The notes: generated by a model from the sequence alone, not told the origin. A stretch of 64,000 nt of DNA from Sphingobacterium sp. GVS05A (GCF_019969845.1 NZ_JAHXYR010000005.1:62001-126000); one strand, 5' to 3'; shown: positions 10,300-18,567, counted from the stretch's first letter. A program made the numbers and translations.

Positions 10300-10920
10300 T
10301 TAAAACTTATAGGCTAATCCGATCGAAGCCGTTTGATTTTTCATCGCGCCGCCTTTGGCTTTGTGAAGATCTGCAAGGCCAAATTGATAAGTTGCATTTA
10401 CCTGCCAATTGCTACCCAAATCATAGCCGATGATACCACCTACACCGTAATCAAAGCGGTTCATTACGTGGCTGCCAGCGATGTCATTATTTTTGAATAA
10501 GCTGACACCATTAGCCTTCGTAATGATACCATAACCGACATATGGGCCAGCCCCTATGAATGCTTTTCCGCTGCCCACTGTTTCCTGCACAACTCCGTAT
10601 AATGGTATCTCAACACCTAAAGATTTAATTTTGTTGGATGTGTTGTCGGCTATGGTCTCCAGTTTAGAAGTCCGGTAATAAATATCGAGACCAGATTGAA
10701 GAGCGAAGTTTTGGTTTATATCGTATTTAATAAAACCGCCAACCGAACCGCCTACAGCCATTTTGCTTTTGAGTCCTTCCAGATTACCGCTTAGCCGATA
10801 ATTGGAAACGCTTGTTCCAGCCTTGAAACCAATTGAAATAGGATTGTCCTGTGCCGATAATTGCGCAGAGAAAAGCAAAGTGGCCGCAGCGAGAAAAAAT
10901 GTACATACGTTCTTTTTCAT
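10300..10920 (-). CDS. Outer-membrane beta-barrel protein (PorT/OmpW-like, PF13568 style)
   Basis: A 206-residue protein with a textbook signal peptide ending L-S-A-Q-D (cleavage about residue 23). The mature domain has eight or so amphipathic strands, ending in L-A-Y-K-F with a terminal phenylalanine. The I-S-I-G-F-K-A-G-T-S-V-S-N-Y opening is characteristic of the Bacteroidota outer-membrane beta-barrel family PF13568. Probably a small structural or adhesion barrel; no transport role can be read. It stands alone between two intergenic gaps and is followed by a hairpin. A two-component system begins 140 bases upstream on the same strand. Confidence 0.8.
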   Translation of the reverse strand: MKKNVCTFFLAAATLLFSAQLSAQDNPISIGFKAGTSVSNYRLSGNLEGLKSKMAVGGSVGGFIKYDINQNFALQSGLDIYYRTSKLETIADNTSNKIKSLGVEIPLYGVVQETVGSGKAFIGAGPYVGYGIITKANGVSLFKNNDIAGSHVMNRFDYGVGGIIGYDLGSNWQVNATYQFGLADLHKAKGGAMKNQTASIGLAYKF

Positions 10921-11060
10921 TGTTCTAAAATTTTAATGTTATTTTTTAATTCCGAACAAAATAACAACGAACGGTGCGGTTAGCCAATCTGCAAACGATG
11001 GGGTTTAGAATATAATAAATGAAATGCAATATACTAGGGACGGATTTTTTCTGGGTGCAG

Positions 11061-11816
11061 TTATTGCATGATACCATCCATCCACTTTAGGAAGTCCGGG
11101 ACACGTACCCGGCTTACCAAAACCTCATTTGGGCATGCAGGTGAAAACGAAAGTTTCAGACGGCTATTAAAGTGTTTTGCTACATTTTCAATAGATTTTA
11201 CATTCCCGATACAATTTCGTGATACGCGAAAAAATAAACGGCTATCAAGCTGTTGTTCCAGTTGATCCAGCGTATAATTTATAATATATCGTCTATCGTT
11301 AAAAGTATGGAGGAAAACAACACCGTCTTCACTGTAAAAATGCGCGATATCGGTAGTTTCTATATAATGATAGTTTTCCCCTTTGGAGATCAGAAAACGA
11401 TTTTTGGTCTTAAATGATAACAGCTGCTCAAAATTCTTTGCGTTATTTAGCAAAGGACGTCTATGGTAAATGTGCTCAAATTTGGTCAACGCTAACTCTA
11501 ATTCGTTTTCGTCAAAAGGTTTTAACAAGTAGTCGATACTGTTCACTTTAAATGCCCTGATGGCATGTTCGTCATAAGCTGTTGTAAATATAACAGGAAT
11601 ATTTACCTCAACATGATTAAATATTTCGAAGCAGTTGCCATCTGCGAGACGGATATCCATGAGAATCAGATCAACATCAGCTTTTCTGAGAAATTCGATG
11701 GTTTCCACAACCGTTTTCGTCTGTTTTTCTAACCGGTAATCTGGACGTAATTTCATCATCATACGTCTCAGTTCTTCGTAAGCAAAGCGTTCATCTTCTA
11801 CGATCAGGTAATTCAT
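11061..11816 (-). CDS. LytTR-family response regulator
   Basis: A 251-residue protein with an N-terminal receiver domain and a C-terminal LytTR DNA-binding domain (about residues 145-250). The receiver shows the acidic pocket E7-D8 and the phosphoacceptor D54 in L-I-L-M-D-I-R; the conserved lysine is in L-L-K-P-F. The LytTR half has the F-F-R-V-S-R-N-C-I-G-N pattern. Its ATG overlaps the stop codon of the sensor kinase gene (ATGA, 11813-11816), so the two are translationally coupled. Targets are not shown by the sequence; beta-barrel genes lie just downstream. Confidence 0.93.
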   Translation of the reverse strand: MNYLIVEDERFAYEELRRMMMKLRPDYRLEKQTKTVVETIEFLRKADVDLILMDIRLADGNCFEIFNHVEVNIPVIFTTAYDEHAIRAFKVNSIDYLLKPFDENELELALTKFEHIYHRRPLLNNAKNFEQLLSFKTKNRFLISKGENYHYIETTDIAHFYSEDGVVFLHTFNDRRYIINYTLDQLEQQLDSRLFFRVSRNCIGNVKSIENVAKHFNSRLKLSFSPACPNEVLVSRVRVPDFLKWMDGIMQ

Positions 11817-12838
11817 GACTGTATATATGGGATTTTTACAATAAACATTTGTTTGGTTTGTTCCACCTTCACTTCTTTGTTATGGATCTTATATTGCTCG
11901 GTGATGTAGCGCAATCCGATTCCCCCTCGGTCGGCACTGCCTGATGGCTGGATATTGTTTTCGACTGTTATATAATCGTTGTCAATATTAATTATAATAT
12001 TCAACGACGATTCTTCCGTTGCGCTATTGTGTTTAAAAGCATTCTCTATGAGGAGCTGAAGCGTAAGGGGGATAATCTTATATTGTTCGCTGAATGCTAT
12101 TTTATTCACTGTAAAAGTAAAAGCATTCTCGAATCTCATCCGCATGAGGAATATATAGGAATCCAGGGCAAGCAATTCTTCTGTCACAGTTACCAGAGGT
12201 TGATGGGTGAGGGACAGTACATACCGATAGGTCTTTGAAAGGGCCTTTGTAAACTTGTTGGCACTTTCCTGATTGATATATATTAAAGATGACAATACAT
12301 TTAGCGAATTAAAAAGAAAGTGGGGATTTAGCTGCGATCTCAGTGTTTCATGTTGATATAATAGAACTTTCCGTTTGGCTTTTTCGGAGTCGGCTATCGC
12401 TTTTTGTTCGGACTGAAAATAATGTATCAATTCAAAGACCAGTAGAATAGGAATATTCGTTGACATTGCAAATGCAAACTTGACAAGAAACGGAGGTAAG
12501 CCATCCTCGGGAATGAGAAATACATCATATATCAAAAAATTAAATAGCGATAACAATCCCAGGCATATCAAGGTGATACCGACAGTATCAGCTACAATTC
12601 GGAAAAATATATTTTTAGAATAAGGTAAATATTTATTTAAAAATAGTAATAAGTTATAATCAGCTATACACATCGCAAAGATTACGACATAATGAGCCGA
12701 TAACTGGATATGAAAATTGCTCCATAAGTCTTCTTTCATCAAAATAATGCTGAAAAGCATTTGGCATAAAGCATATATCAATGTGGAGAAGAAAAATATG
12801 ACCAGTCTTTTTGCATTCATTTTACCTATTCTAACCAT
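11813..12838 (-). CDS. LytS/YehU-like sensor histidine kinase
   Basis: A 341-residue membrane kinase. Four hydrophobic helices lie in the first 145 residues. A short coiled linker leads to the His_kinase domain (PF06580 type) with phosphoacceptor H173 in L-N-P-H-F-L-F-N-S-L-N and a C-terminal GHKL ATPase whose N box reads L-L-I-E-N-A-F-K-H. There is no large periplasmic sensor domain. A second in-frame ATG at 12820 is a real alternative: a CAAAGGTA at 12843-12850 (a -7 box TACCTTTG on the - strand) sits so close to the upstream ATG that a transcript from it would start near 12836. It works with the LytTR regulator overlapping its 3' end. Confidence 0.9.
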   Translation of the reverse strand: MVRIGKMNAKRLVIFFFSTLIYALCQMLFSIILMKEDLWSNFHIQLSAHYVVIFAMCIADYNLLLFLNKYLPYSKNIFFRIVADTVGITLICLGLLSLFNFLIYDVFLIPEDGLPPFLVKFAFAMSTNIPILLVFELIHYFQSEQKAIADSEKAKRKVLLYQHETLRSQLNPHFLFNSLNVLSSLIYINQESANKFTKALSKTYRYVLSLTHQPLVTVTEELLALDSYIFLMRMRFENAFTFTVNKIAFSEQYKIIPLTLQLLIENAFKHNSATEESSLNIIINIDNDYITVENNIQPSGSADRGGIGLRYITEQYKIHNKEVKVEQTKQMFIVKIPYIQS

Positions 12839-12932
12839 TTTTCAAAGGTAGAGTTTCTAAGTAAGTTTGATTAAAAAACCTATCGTCTTTCTGATGAACT
12901 TCATTATTTGATGGATGAATTGAATATTTAAT

Positions 12933-13017
12933 TGGCTGATACTTTTGATATTCTCTTCTAAATAATAGTATATACCTAGACTATATTGTTGTCTTACGAT
13001 AAAAAGTATAGATATTA
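12933..13017 (-). pseudogene. Degenerate copy of the fragment at 14306-14388
   Basis: About 85 bases align by eye with 14306-14388. On the - strand, after one single-base correction, they read a T-F-I-V-R-Q-Q-Y-S-like peptide ending in L-E-E-N-I-K-S-I-S. The matching stretch at 14.3 kb reads T-F-M-V-E-Q-Q-Y-S and then L-E-R-I-S-K-A-A-I. Stop codons appear when read without correction. It is an old gene relic in the 286-base gap between the kinase and RidA genes; nothing else is seen in that gap. Confidence 0.45.
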
Positions 13018-13124
13018 CAAGCGCGTATTCTTGTTGAATATGGATATTCTTTTAGGCACGGAGCTCTTAATTAAAAATGTAAATCCATTTGTAATAACAA
13101 ATAGATTTACCATAAAAAAGATAC

Positions 13125-13514
13125 CTACCTGACAACTGTTGCTTCCAATTCCACTTTCAAGGTTTCGAATAGGCTAACAACTTCAAGTAAAGTCAATGCT
13201 TGTTTAGTTCCGTGTTTGGCAATCCAATCTTGAAATATTGAAAAATGAGGCCATAATTCTTCGGTTGATGTTGTATAAATATTTAATCTAACAATATTAC
13301 TACAGGAGTATCCAGCTTCAGTAATTACGCGTTCAAGGTTAACTAAACTTTTAATAAGCTGAGTTTTCATATCTTCGTTACTACTTATTCCATCATCATT
13401 GATGGCTGTCTGTCCTGAAACATATAAGGTGCCTTCTACATTTTTAACTTCAATTGCCTGTGCATAACTTCTGGCGTCTTGCCATTTCCATGGGTTTATT
13501 GCATTAATTTCCAT
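13125..13514 (-). CDS. RidA/YjgF/UK114-family protein
   Basis: A 129-residue protein from the ATG at 13514 (M-E-I-N-A-I-N-P-W). The frame opens ten codons earlier, but those residues are hydrophobic and not part of the family. The core has the trimer fold signature with G-T-L-Y-V-S-G-Q-T-A-I near residue 30 and a C-terminal L-E-A-T-V-V. RidA proteins hydrolyse reactive enamine/imine intermediates from PLP enzymes. The usual catalytic arginine near residue 105 falls in a divergent region here, so it may belong to a Rid subfamily with another role. It is beside a Crp/Fnr-type regulator gene 90 bases upstream, which may control it. Confidence 0.85.
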   Translation of the reverse strand: MEINAINPWKWQDARSYAQAIEVKNVEGTLYVSGQTAINDDGISSNEDMKTQLIKSLVNLERVITEAGYSCSNIVRLNIYTTSTEELWPHFSIFQDWIAKHGTKQALTLLEVVSLFETLKVELEATVVR

Positions 13515-13604
13515 ACCTATTAATATTATAAATGAACAATACAAATATGAAAAGAGCGGAAATAAATAACGTTGATATTAGGCACATTTTTGATGTGACA
13601 AAAA

Positions 13605-14174
13605 TCACAGGCTTCTACTTAATGATTCTCGTGAGACACCTAGATAGGCTGCTAATTGACTTTTTGGCAATCTATTTTTTAGCTTGGGATATTGTTTTAA
13701 AAAATGTTCGTAACGTTGTACTGTATTTAATGTTAACCATGAAAGTATCCGCCGTTGTAATCCTAAAAAACCATGATTAGCCTTTTCTAAGAAAAATCTA
13801 AGCATTTTAGGATGCTCATTGCATAATTTAATATAGTCATCATATTTTAATGCTAGCACAGTTGTATCTTCCAAACAAATTAATGATAGGGTAGCTGCTG
13901 TTCCGGTGTAAAATGCATAGAAGTCACTTTCCCACCAATCCTCCATGGCAAAGGATACAATATGCTCCTTACCGGATTGGTCTAAATAAACCAACTTGGT
14001 AAGTCCGGAAATAATAAAATAATGATATTTAGCATGATCACCTTCATTTATTATGTATTGGTGTTTTTTATATCTTTTTAGCTGGAAATGACTGACTATA
14101 ATTTCTTTATCTTCTGAAGTTAAAGAAATTACAGTCTCAATATGTTTAAGTAATATTTCAAAATTTGTATCCAA
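13605..14174 (-). CDS. Crp/Fnr-family transcriptional regulator
   Basis: A 189-residue protein with an N-terminal cyclic-nucleotide-binding-type beta-roll (I-I-N-E-G-D-H-A and F-I-I-S-G-L-T-K motifs, residues 35-60) and a C-terminal winged helix whose recognition part reads L-A-A-Y-L-G-V-S-R-E-S-L-S-R. The usual cAMP-contacting arginine-serine pair is not visible, as is common in Bacteroidota members of this family. The end is slightly short, stopping two residues after the S-R of the recognition helix. It lies upstream of and in the same direction as the RidA gene, which is a likely partner or target. Confidence 0.88.
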   Translation of the reverse strand: MDTNFEILLKHIETVISLTSEDKEIIVSHFQLKRYKKHQYIINEGDHAKYHYFIISGLTKLVYLDQSGKEHIVSFAMEDWWESDFYAFYTGTAATLSLICLEDTTVLALKYDDYIKLCNEHPKMLRFFLEKANHGFLGLQRRILSWLTLNTVQRYEHFLKQYPKLKNRLPKSQLAAYLGVSRESLSRSL

Positions 14175-14273
14175 TGTTATACGTCTAAAAATTATTTAAA
14201 TAAACAATAATACAAAGAAATGTCGAATTGTTAGAACCAGGAATAGAGATATGACGGTCTCTTTTCCGGTAAT

Positions 14274-14526
14274 TTATAAGAAGGCACAGCTGAGCGCATC
14301 GGCAATAGCTGCTTTTGATATTCGTTCCAAAATGATAGGATCAACTTTTGGACTGTATTGTTGCTCTACCATAAAAGTAAAGATATTATGGTTAAGCCAA
14401 GGTGGTAGGAATGGAAGCTCCTCTTTTGAAATGGGGGGCATGACTTTCCAATTGAGTATAATGTAGAAAATGGCAGAGATAAAAAAGAATAGGCCAAAGA
14501 ACTCATGCACGACTTGCGTGCAGCCG
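14274..14526 (-). pseudogene. Relic of a small membrane protein (DUF4405-like)
   Basis: An open frame directly downstream of the HxlR gene, in another frame, has no start codon of its own; its first ATG lies inside hxlR at 14609. It encodes a hydrophobic helix H-E-F-F-G-L-F-F-F-I-S followed by I-L-N-W-K-V, reminiscent of DUF4405 (cytochrome b-like) proteins, and then a short helical tail. A degraded copy of the tail lies at 12933-13017. I take both as remains of a gene family. It might still be translated by coupling from hxlR, which cannot be excluded. Confidence 0.4.
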
Positions 14527-14916
14527 TCAAATGGTAATTGCCTTGTCATCGACAATAGGATCCGCGTGCATATTTTCTTGGCTTTTGTAAAAATCATCCA
14601 TAAAATCACTTCCCCAGTTTTCCATCATAGCTACAAGTGGTAAAAGAGATTCACCTACTTCAGTTAAAAAATACTCAACTTTAGGAGGGAGTACCGGATA
14701 AATAATTTTTCTTACAACACCATAAGCCTCCAGCTCCTTCAATTGTAGATTTAATACTCTTTTACTTGCCAATGGATGTTTCTTGGCTAGCTCACTCGGC
14801 CTTCGGACTCCCCGGTTGATCGAATCAATTAGGCAGGGTTTCCATTTGCCTCCTATAATCTCAAATGTTATGCTCATGCCACAGCTAAAATCTTTCGGTA
14901 TTTTTTTCTCGTACAT
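14527..14916 (-). CDS. HxlR-family winged-helix regulator
   Basis: A 129-residue protein with the HxlR hallmarks: a cysteine early (F-S-C-G-M, residue 12), the I-G-G-K-W-K-P motif at about residues 21-27, and the winged helix that follows with R-V-L-N-L-Q-L-K-E-L. Members act as dimeric repressors or activators sensing electrophiles or oxidants, often through that cysteine. It is divergent from the NTF2-like gene at 15069, with a 16-bp perfect palindrome between them that is the likely binding site. On the - strand a -7-like box (TAAATTTG, 14936-14943) precedes its start. Confidence 0.9.
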   Translation of the reverse strand: MYEKKIPKDFSCGMSITFEIIGGKWKPCLIDSINRGVRRPSELAKKHPLASKRVLNLQLKELEAYGVVRKIIYPVLPPKVEYFLTEVGESLLPLVAMMENWGSDFMDDFYKSQENMHADPIVDDKAITI

Positions 14917-14969
14917 GGATGTTTTATTTACGAGACAAATTTACAACATATTTCGTTTTCAGTTACATA

Positions 14970-14985
14970 GGGATAATATTATCCC
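14970..14985. promoter_or_regulatory. 16-bp perfect palindrome, probable HxlR operator
   Basis: GGGATAATATTATCCC lies in the divergent promoter region between hxlR (start 14916) and the NTF2-like gene (start 15069). A perfect dyad of this size in that position is what a dimeric HxlR repressor would bind, controlling itself and the neighbour. Confidence 0.6.
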
Positions 14986-15068
14986 CATACCAATATTTTT
15001 ACCTCTATTTTTTCACATCTATCCGGTCAGTAATTTTGTCACTAACAATTCATCATAATAATTAAAAA

Positions 15069-15836
15069 ATGGAATTATCAAATAGAGACAAAGCCGAAGC
15101 TATACAAAACAGCATCGAAACTGAAACATTATCCCAAGTAGGATTGATCAATCCACATTCTTATAAGCAACACAATCCACATGTTGCGACAGGTTTGCAG
15201 GCCATTTTGGACTTACATGATCAAATGCCCATGGATAAGGTTTACACCAATGTAGTTCGAAAATTTCAAGATGGCGATTTTGGATTTGTTCACGTTGACT
15301 ATTTCCTTTTTGAACCCACGGTGGCTTTTGACATCCACCGGTTTGAAAACGGCGTCAGCGTTGAACATTGGGACAATCTTCAGGTCAATTCAAAAAAGTT
15401 GAATAAAAGTGGAAGGACAATGACAGACGGAAAGACCAAAGCACAGGACCATCACAAAACCGAGCTGAACAAAACCCTTGTAAAGCGTTATGTTAAAGAC
15501 ATCCTCATTGATAGACAGATTGAGTTGGTGTCAGATTATTTTAAGGGCGACGAATTGATTCAACATAATCCCGACATGGGTGACGGTGTGCAGGAGTTTC
15601 TCAGTACATTGGAGCAATGGGAGAGCGAAGGGAAGCCCCAGGTGTATAGCAAAATGCATAAAGTACTGGGAGAAGGAAATTTTGTTCTGGTATTGAGTGA
15701 AGGATTTTTTAAAGGCGAACATGTTGCATACTATGATTTGTATCGCGTTGAAAATGATAAAATTGTTGAACATTGGGACGTTATTGAACGAATACCCGGG
15801 CTTGAAAAACGCAAAAATGAGAATGGCAAATTCTAA
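15069..15836 (+). CDS. Two-domain NTF2/SnoaL-like protein
   Basis: A 255-residue soluble protein built from two similar halves (about residues 5-115 and 128-248). Each has the H-N-P motif (Y-K-Q-H-N-P and L-I-Q-H-N-P) and ends with a V-E-H-W-D segment, as in SnoaL-like polyketide cyclase folds. Such proteins bind or isomerise small hydrophobic molecules; the duplicated layout suggests an internal pseudo-dimer. It is divergent from an HxlR regulator and shares its operator region, so it is likely the regulated product, perhaps dealing with a toxic small molecule. A DUF2798 gene overlaps its 3' end. Specific substrate unknown. Confidence 0.8.
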   Translation: MELSNRDKAEAIQNSIETETLSQVGLINPHSYKQHNPHVATGLQAILDLHDQMPMDKVYTNVVRKFQDGDFGFVHVDYFLFEPTVAFDIHRFENGVSVEHWDNLQVNSKKLNKSGRTMTDGKTKAQDHHKTELNKTLVKRYVKDILIDRQIELVSDYFKGDELIQHNPDMGDGVQEFLSTLEQWESEGKPQVYSKMHKVLGEGNFVLVLSEGFFKGEHVAYYDLYRVENDKIVEHWDVIERIPGLEKRKNENGKF

Positions 15837-16056
15837 AAAAGATAGAAGTTATAAACTCGTTAGCACTTTTTTTGTCGTTCTGCCGACAACTTTTATAATG
15901 TCAGCTTTATCCTGTTTTATGAAAGAAGAGGCAGTTGAAAATTGGACAGGAGTACTGTTTAAATCGTGGCTTATTTCATTGCCTGTTGTTTACGCCTGCG
16001 TATTGCTCTTATTGCCCCTCGCAAATAAATTGACGGGCAAGATTTTAGATAAGTAG
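15823..16056 (+). CDS. DUF2798 family small membrane protein
   Basis: A 77-residue protein with two membrane helices (about residues 10-30 and 45-68) and a W-L-I-S-L-P-V-V-Y pattern before the second helix, like DUF2798 proteins. The ATG at 15823 overlaps the end of the NTF2-like gene by 14 bases; another ATG two codons earlier is equally possible. The open frame upstream of that is the shadow of the neighbour. Operon position suggests regulation by the HxlR protein. Function unknown. A hairpin follows 14 bases after the stop. Confidence 0.7.
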   Translation: MANSKKDRSYKLVSTFFVVLPTTFIMSALSCFMKEEAVENWTGVLFKSWLISLPVVYACVLLLLPLANKLTGKILDK

Positions 16057-16069
16057 ATGTAAAATATAG

Positions 16070-16099
16070 CGCATCCCAAAAGGTAAATCTTGGGATGCG
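16070..16099 (+). terminator. Hairpin terminator after the DUF2798 gene
   Basis: CGCATCCCAA at 16070-16079 pairs perfectly with TTGGGATGCG at 16090-16099 around a 10-base loop. No long T-run follows, but the position after the stop codon supports termination. Confidence 0.6.
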
Positions 16100-16170
16100 A
16101 ATTAAGTGCAATGGCACCTTCCTTGAATCAACTTAATATGATTGGGGGAGATGACAGTTTTGCTCAGGAT

Positions 16171-16309
16171 CCTCCGAAATGAACAATAGCTATTTCAGAT
16201 AAAATACTTATCTTTATGTTAAGAAAGAGCATTCGTTGGTTTTGCAGCTAGTAGAATCGACAAAGTAGCCAAATTGCTTCCCTCTGCCGGTTCGAGGGAA
16301 GCTCTTTTT
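16171..16309 (+). ncRNA. Three-copy RNA-like repeat, copy 1
   Basis: Shares order and sequence with copies at 17311-17446 and 26286-26420. A conserved upstream block contains CTTATCTTTA (16207-16216), which resembles a Bacteroidota -7 box. A variable middle of about 60 bases follows, then the conserved sequence ending in a rho-independent terminator: GCTTCCCTC (16276-16284) pairs with GAGGGAAGC (16294-16302), followed by T-rich sequence. The layout fits a small RNA of about 85-95 nt. I do not recognise a known RNA family. No protein is encoded. Confidence 0.6.
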
Positions 16310-16386
16310 ATTTATATCTCTTCCTCATACACGAGCTCAGCTTCAAAATTCTCAATAAAAATAGTCAGCTCATCGGAGGTAAGCCA

Positions 16387-16435
16387 GTGTATATATCGCT
16401 GCATAACGGGCCACTCGTATCGGCGATATATACAC
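16387..16435. repeat. 13-bp perfect inverted repeat with 23-bp spacer
   Basis: GTGTATATATCGC (16387-16399) and GCGATATATACAC (16423-16435) are exact reverse complements. The pair sits exactly where the beta-helix gene remnant loses its 5' part, two bases before its first recognisable codons. It may mark a recombination joint or be a protein-binding dyad. Confidence 0.6.
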
Positions 16436-16436
16436 A

Positions 16437-17233
16437 ATGAATGTAATAGCGTAGGTATCCGTGTCAGCGGCGATTGGTTCGGATTTAAGGGCACAGTAAA
16501 CAGCTATGCGGACTTGGCATCACTTACGGGGTTAAATAAAGGTGATATATACAGCGTATCTTCCGAAGGACTATTATATACCTATTTAGATAACCAATTC
16601 CAGCAACAAGGGCAGGGACAGTCACAAGAGCTGTTAAAATGCAAGAATCTAGTGTTGAGCAATATCAGTATCAATAAAATTCAGACCACTGTCAATGGTG
16701 AGGGGGTAAGGGTACAGGGAGAAGCTTTCTGTTCACATGATGATATTACATTGTCCGATATTTATATTGGCAATAGTCAGAGCACCGGAATTTTGGCTAC
16801 CTATTCCAATCGGATTACAGTTAACAATTTAAAGATTGATAAGATCAATACCTCTCGCGGAATGCAGTTTACGCTATGCAATGATATTCACGTACAGGGA
16901 GGTTACATCTCCAATATCGATAATTATGGAGCAGGCTTTACGGATTGCAAAGATGTACTTATTAGCAGTTTGAAGATTACAAACCCAGGTGTATCGGCTT
17001 TCTATTTTAATAATGCTACTGATGCGGTTAAAATAATAGGCTGTACTACTAGAGATAATAGGAACCCCAAGCTGATGACTAATTCGGTAATCGTTGAGTC
17101 TAACTTGCCCGCTCGGAATCCTAAATATATTATAGCGGATAATGATTTTGAGGATGCCGTTGGCAATAAAATTACGATGCAGAATAGTGTAATACAAGAT
17201 CGTATGAAAATCTCTAACAATGTCGGTATTTAA
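16437..17233 (+). pseudogene. 5'-truncated right-handed beta-helix (pectate-lyase-like) protein
   Basis: From about 16437 the frame reads N-E-C-N-S-V-G-I-R-V, then a spacer with G-D-I-Y-S-V-S-S-E-G-L-L-Y, then repeated short beta-helix rungs (N-L-V-L-S-N-I-S-I, I-T-L-S-D-I-Y-I, I-T-V-N-N-L-K-I, I-L-I-S-S-L-K-I type). No ATG exists at the domain start; the frame runs on upstream into copy 1 of the RNA-like repeat with nonsense-like residues. Intact relatives are several hundred residues longer. The N-terminal piece of such a protein survives at 6146-6358. A role as a surface or phage-tail-like carbohydrate-binding protein is inferred from the fold. Confidence 0.6.
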
Positions 17234-17310
17234 GGTAAATAGAATGAATTATATCGTAAGATAAGGGGCAGATCTTGTTTTACAGTCAGGGTTTGATCAA
17301 TTTTTCCTAG

Positions 17311-17446
17311 GAAATGATCAGTAGTTATTTAAGGTAACATACTTATCTTTAGGTATTGAAGAACCACACGTCGGTTTACGGTTAGTTCGACCAACAGATT
17401 CGCCAAATTGCTTCCCTCTGCCGGTTAGGAGGGAGGCTCTTTTTGT
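17311..17446 (+). ncRNA. Three-copy RNA-like repeat, copy 2
   Basis: Same layout as copy 1: CTTATCTTTA at 17342-17351, a divergent middle, and a terminator stem GCTTCCCTC (17410-17418) with GAGGGAGGC (17429-17437) followed by five T. Compared with copies 1 and 3 one stem base changed A to G, turning a U-A pair into a U-G pair, so the hairpin is kept. The 77 bases between the beta-helix remnant and this copy hold nothing else recognisable. Confidence 0.6.
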
Positions 17447-17754
17447 TTTACAGCGCTTTTTGTATTCTCAAATTGTGACGACTAAAGTATACATTAAATA
17501 TTCTATTACTCGACCAGTCTAGTCCATAGTTATATTTTTACTCTATAGTGTAACTAAGTGAAGAAACTATAGGCTTTTACTTCTATAGGTGATATTGCTG
17601 TTCTTCAATATACTAAAGGTACTCTCGCAACTGAGAAATTTTAAGTCGTTTTTGAAACAAAACAAATGAAATATTTTTTTATCTTTAAAAGTCAGTTTTT
17701 AACTAAGTAAGCCATTTACTAACCATTTTAGTGTTTAAATAGATTTAAATAATT
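17447..17754. other. AT-rich gap with no gene seen
   Basis: No plausible reading frame, RNA or repeat is visible. The sequence is very A+T-rich and should contain the promoter of the gene at 17755, but no exact TAnnTTTG box with a partner was found. Confidence 0.5.
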
Positions 17755-18567
17755 ATGAAAAGTCTAATTTTTTCTTTGATAACTGGGATCCTAATGAGTT
17801 CGAATCTTGTTGCCCAGACTAAAAATAACAGGAATGATATTGATAATAAAATCAAAAAATTGAAAGCCCAAAGTGATAAAGATCGTTTATTAATTGATTC
17901 ACTTATTCTTGTTAAAAATCAACTTGATATTGAAAATGCTTTATTAATTGAAAAAAAAATAGATTCGTTGAAACAGTTAAGGAATGAGGTACTTGGAAAA
18001 GATGAACATAAAAAAAATCCTAAATTGTCATTTGTAGTTGGAATAGGATATTCAAATTCTTTGAATACAGTGTATAATTCTCCAATAGTAAGCGACTACG
18101 ACAATAAAGTAAAAATAGAAAAGGGACAAAAAGCAAGAATTTCTGCCAATTTTGGAATTGTTTACACGCCTTACAGCTATCTTATTACTGATCACGAAAA
18201 TCCAGATGGTTATTCCGTACCCTGGGGTATATCATACGTAGCATTTTTTAACCCACTCTCTTTAGTAAGAAACTCAAATCTTGAAGAGAATTTTAACTTA
18301 GGAAATTTTGGATTAGGGGTGGGCTTTAAAACAGCTTCTGGTATCGGGATTTATGCTGTAGGAGAACTATTTTCCGTAAAACAGCCAAGAAAGTGGTTTA
18401 TAGATGAATTTCAGAATGGAGATAAAGAATATAAAATTAATGGACAAATTCAGACCTCTTTTAATGAGTCGGATAATAAAATATTTACGAACAAGTTGAT
18501 TCCATCTTTAGGAATTAAAATTTGCTATTCTTTTGATCTCATCAGAAGCTTTGCTACCTTAAAATAG
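17755..18567 (+). CDS. Exported coiled-coil/beta-barrel protein of unknown function
   Basis: A 270-residue protein. It has a signal peptide ending L-V-A-Q-T (about residue 21), then a charged coiled-coil region with heptad-like leucine and isoleucine spacing (residues 25-75), then a beta-rich part (residues 88-270) with strand pairs such as F-V-V-G-I-G-Y and G-L-G-V-G-F-K. It ends in a poor barrel signature. This resembles outer-membrane-associated proteins with an N-terminal oligomerising helix. A+T content is higher than the chromosomal genes around it, and it sits beside an AbiC-like gene inside the repeat-bracketed region, so it may be imported. No function assigned. Confidence 0.6.
   Translation: MKSLIFSLITGILMSSNLVAQTKNNRNDIDNKIKKLKAQSDKDRLLIDSLILVKNQLDIENALLIEKKIDSLKQLRNEVLGKDEHKKNPKLSFVVGIGYSNSLNTVYNSPIVSDYDNKVKIEKGQKARISANFGIVYTPYSYLITDHENPDGYSVPWGISYVAFFNPLSLVRNSNLEENFNLGNFGLGVGFKTASGIGIYAVGELFSVKQPRKWFIDEFQNGDKEYKINGQIQTSFNESDNKIFTNKLIPSLGIKICYSFDLIRSFATLK

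Noticed and set aside
14251..14466. + strand 71-codon frame opposite the DUF4405-like relic
   Set aside because: The other strand carries the membrane-helix pattern and a degraded homolog at 12.9 kb; this frame has none.
16312..16494. - strand 60-codon frame between repeat copy 1 and the beta-helix remnant
   Set aside because: The last 30 residues look acidic and gene-like, but the frame runs through the 13-bp inverted repeat and into the beta-helix remnant, so a real start cannot be set.
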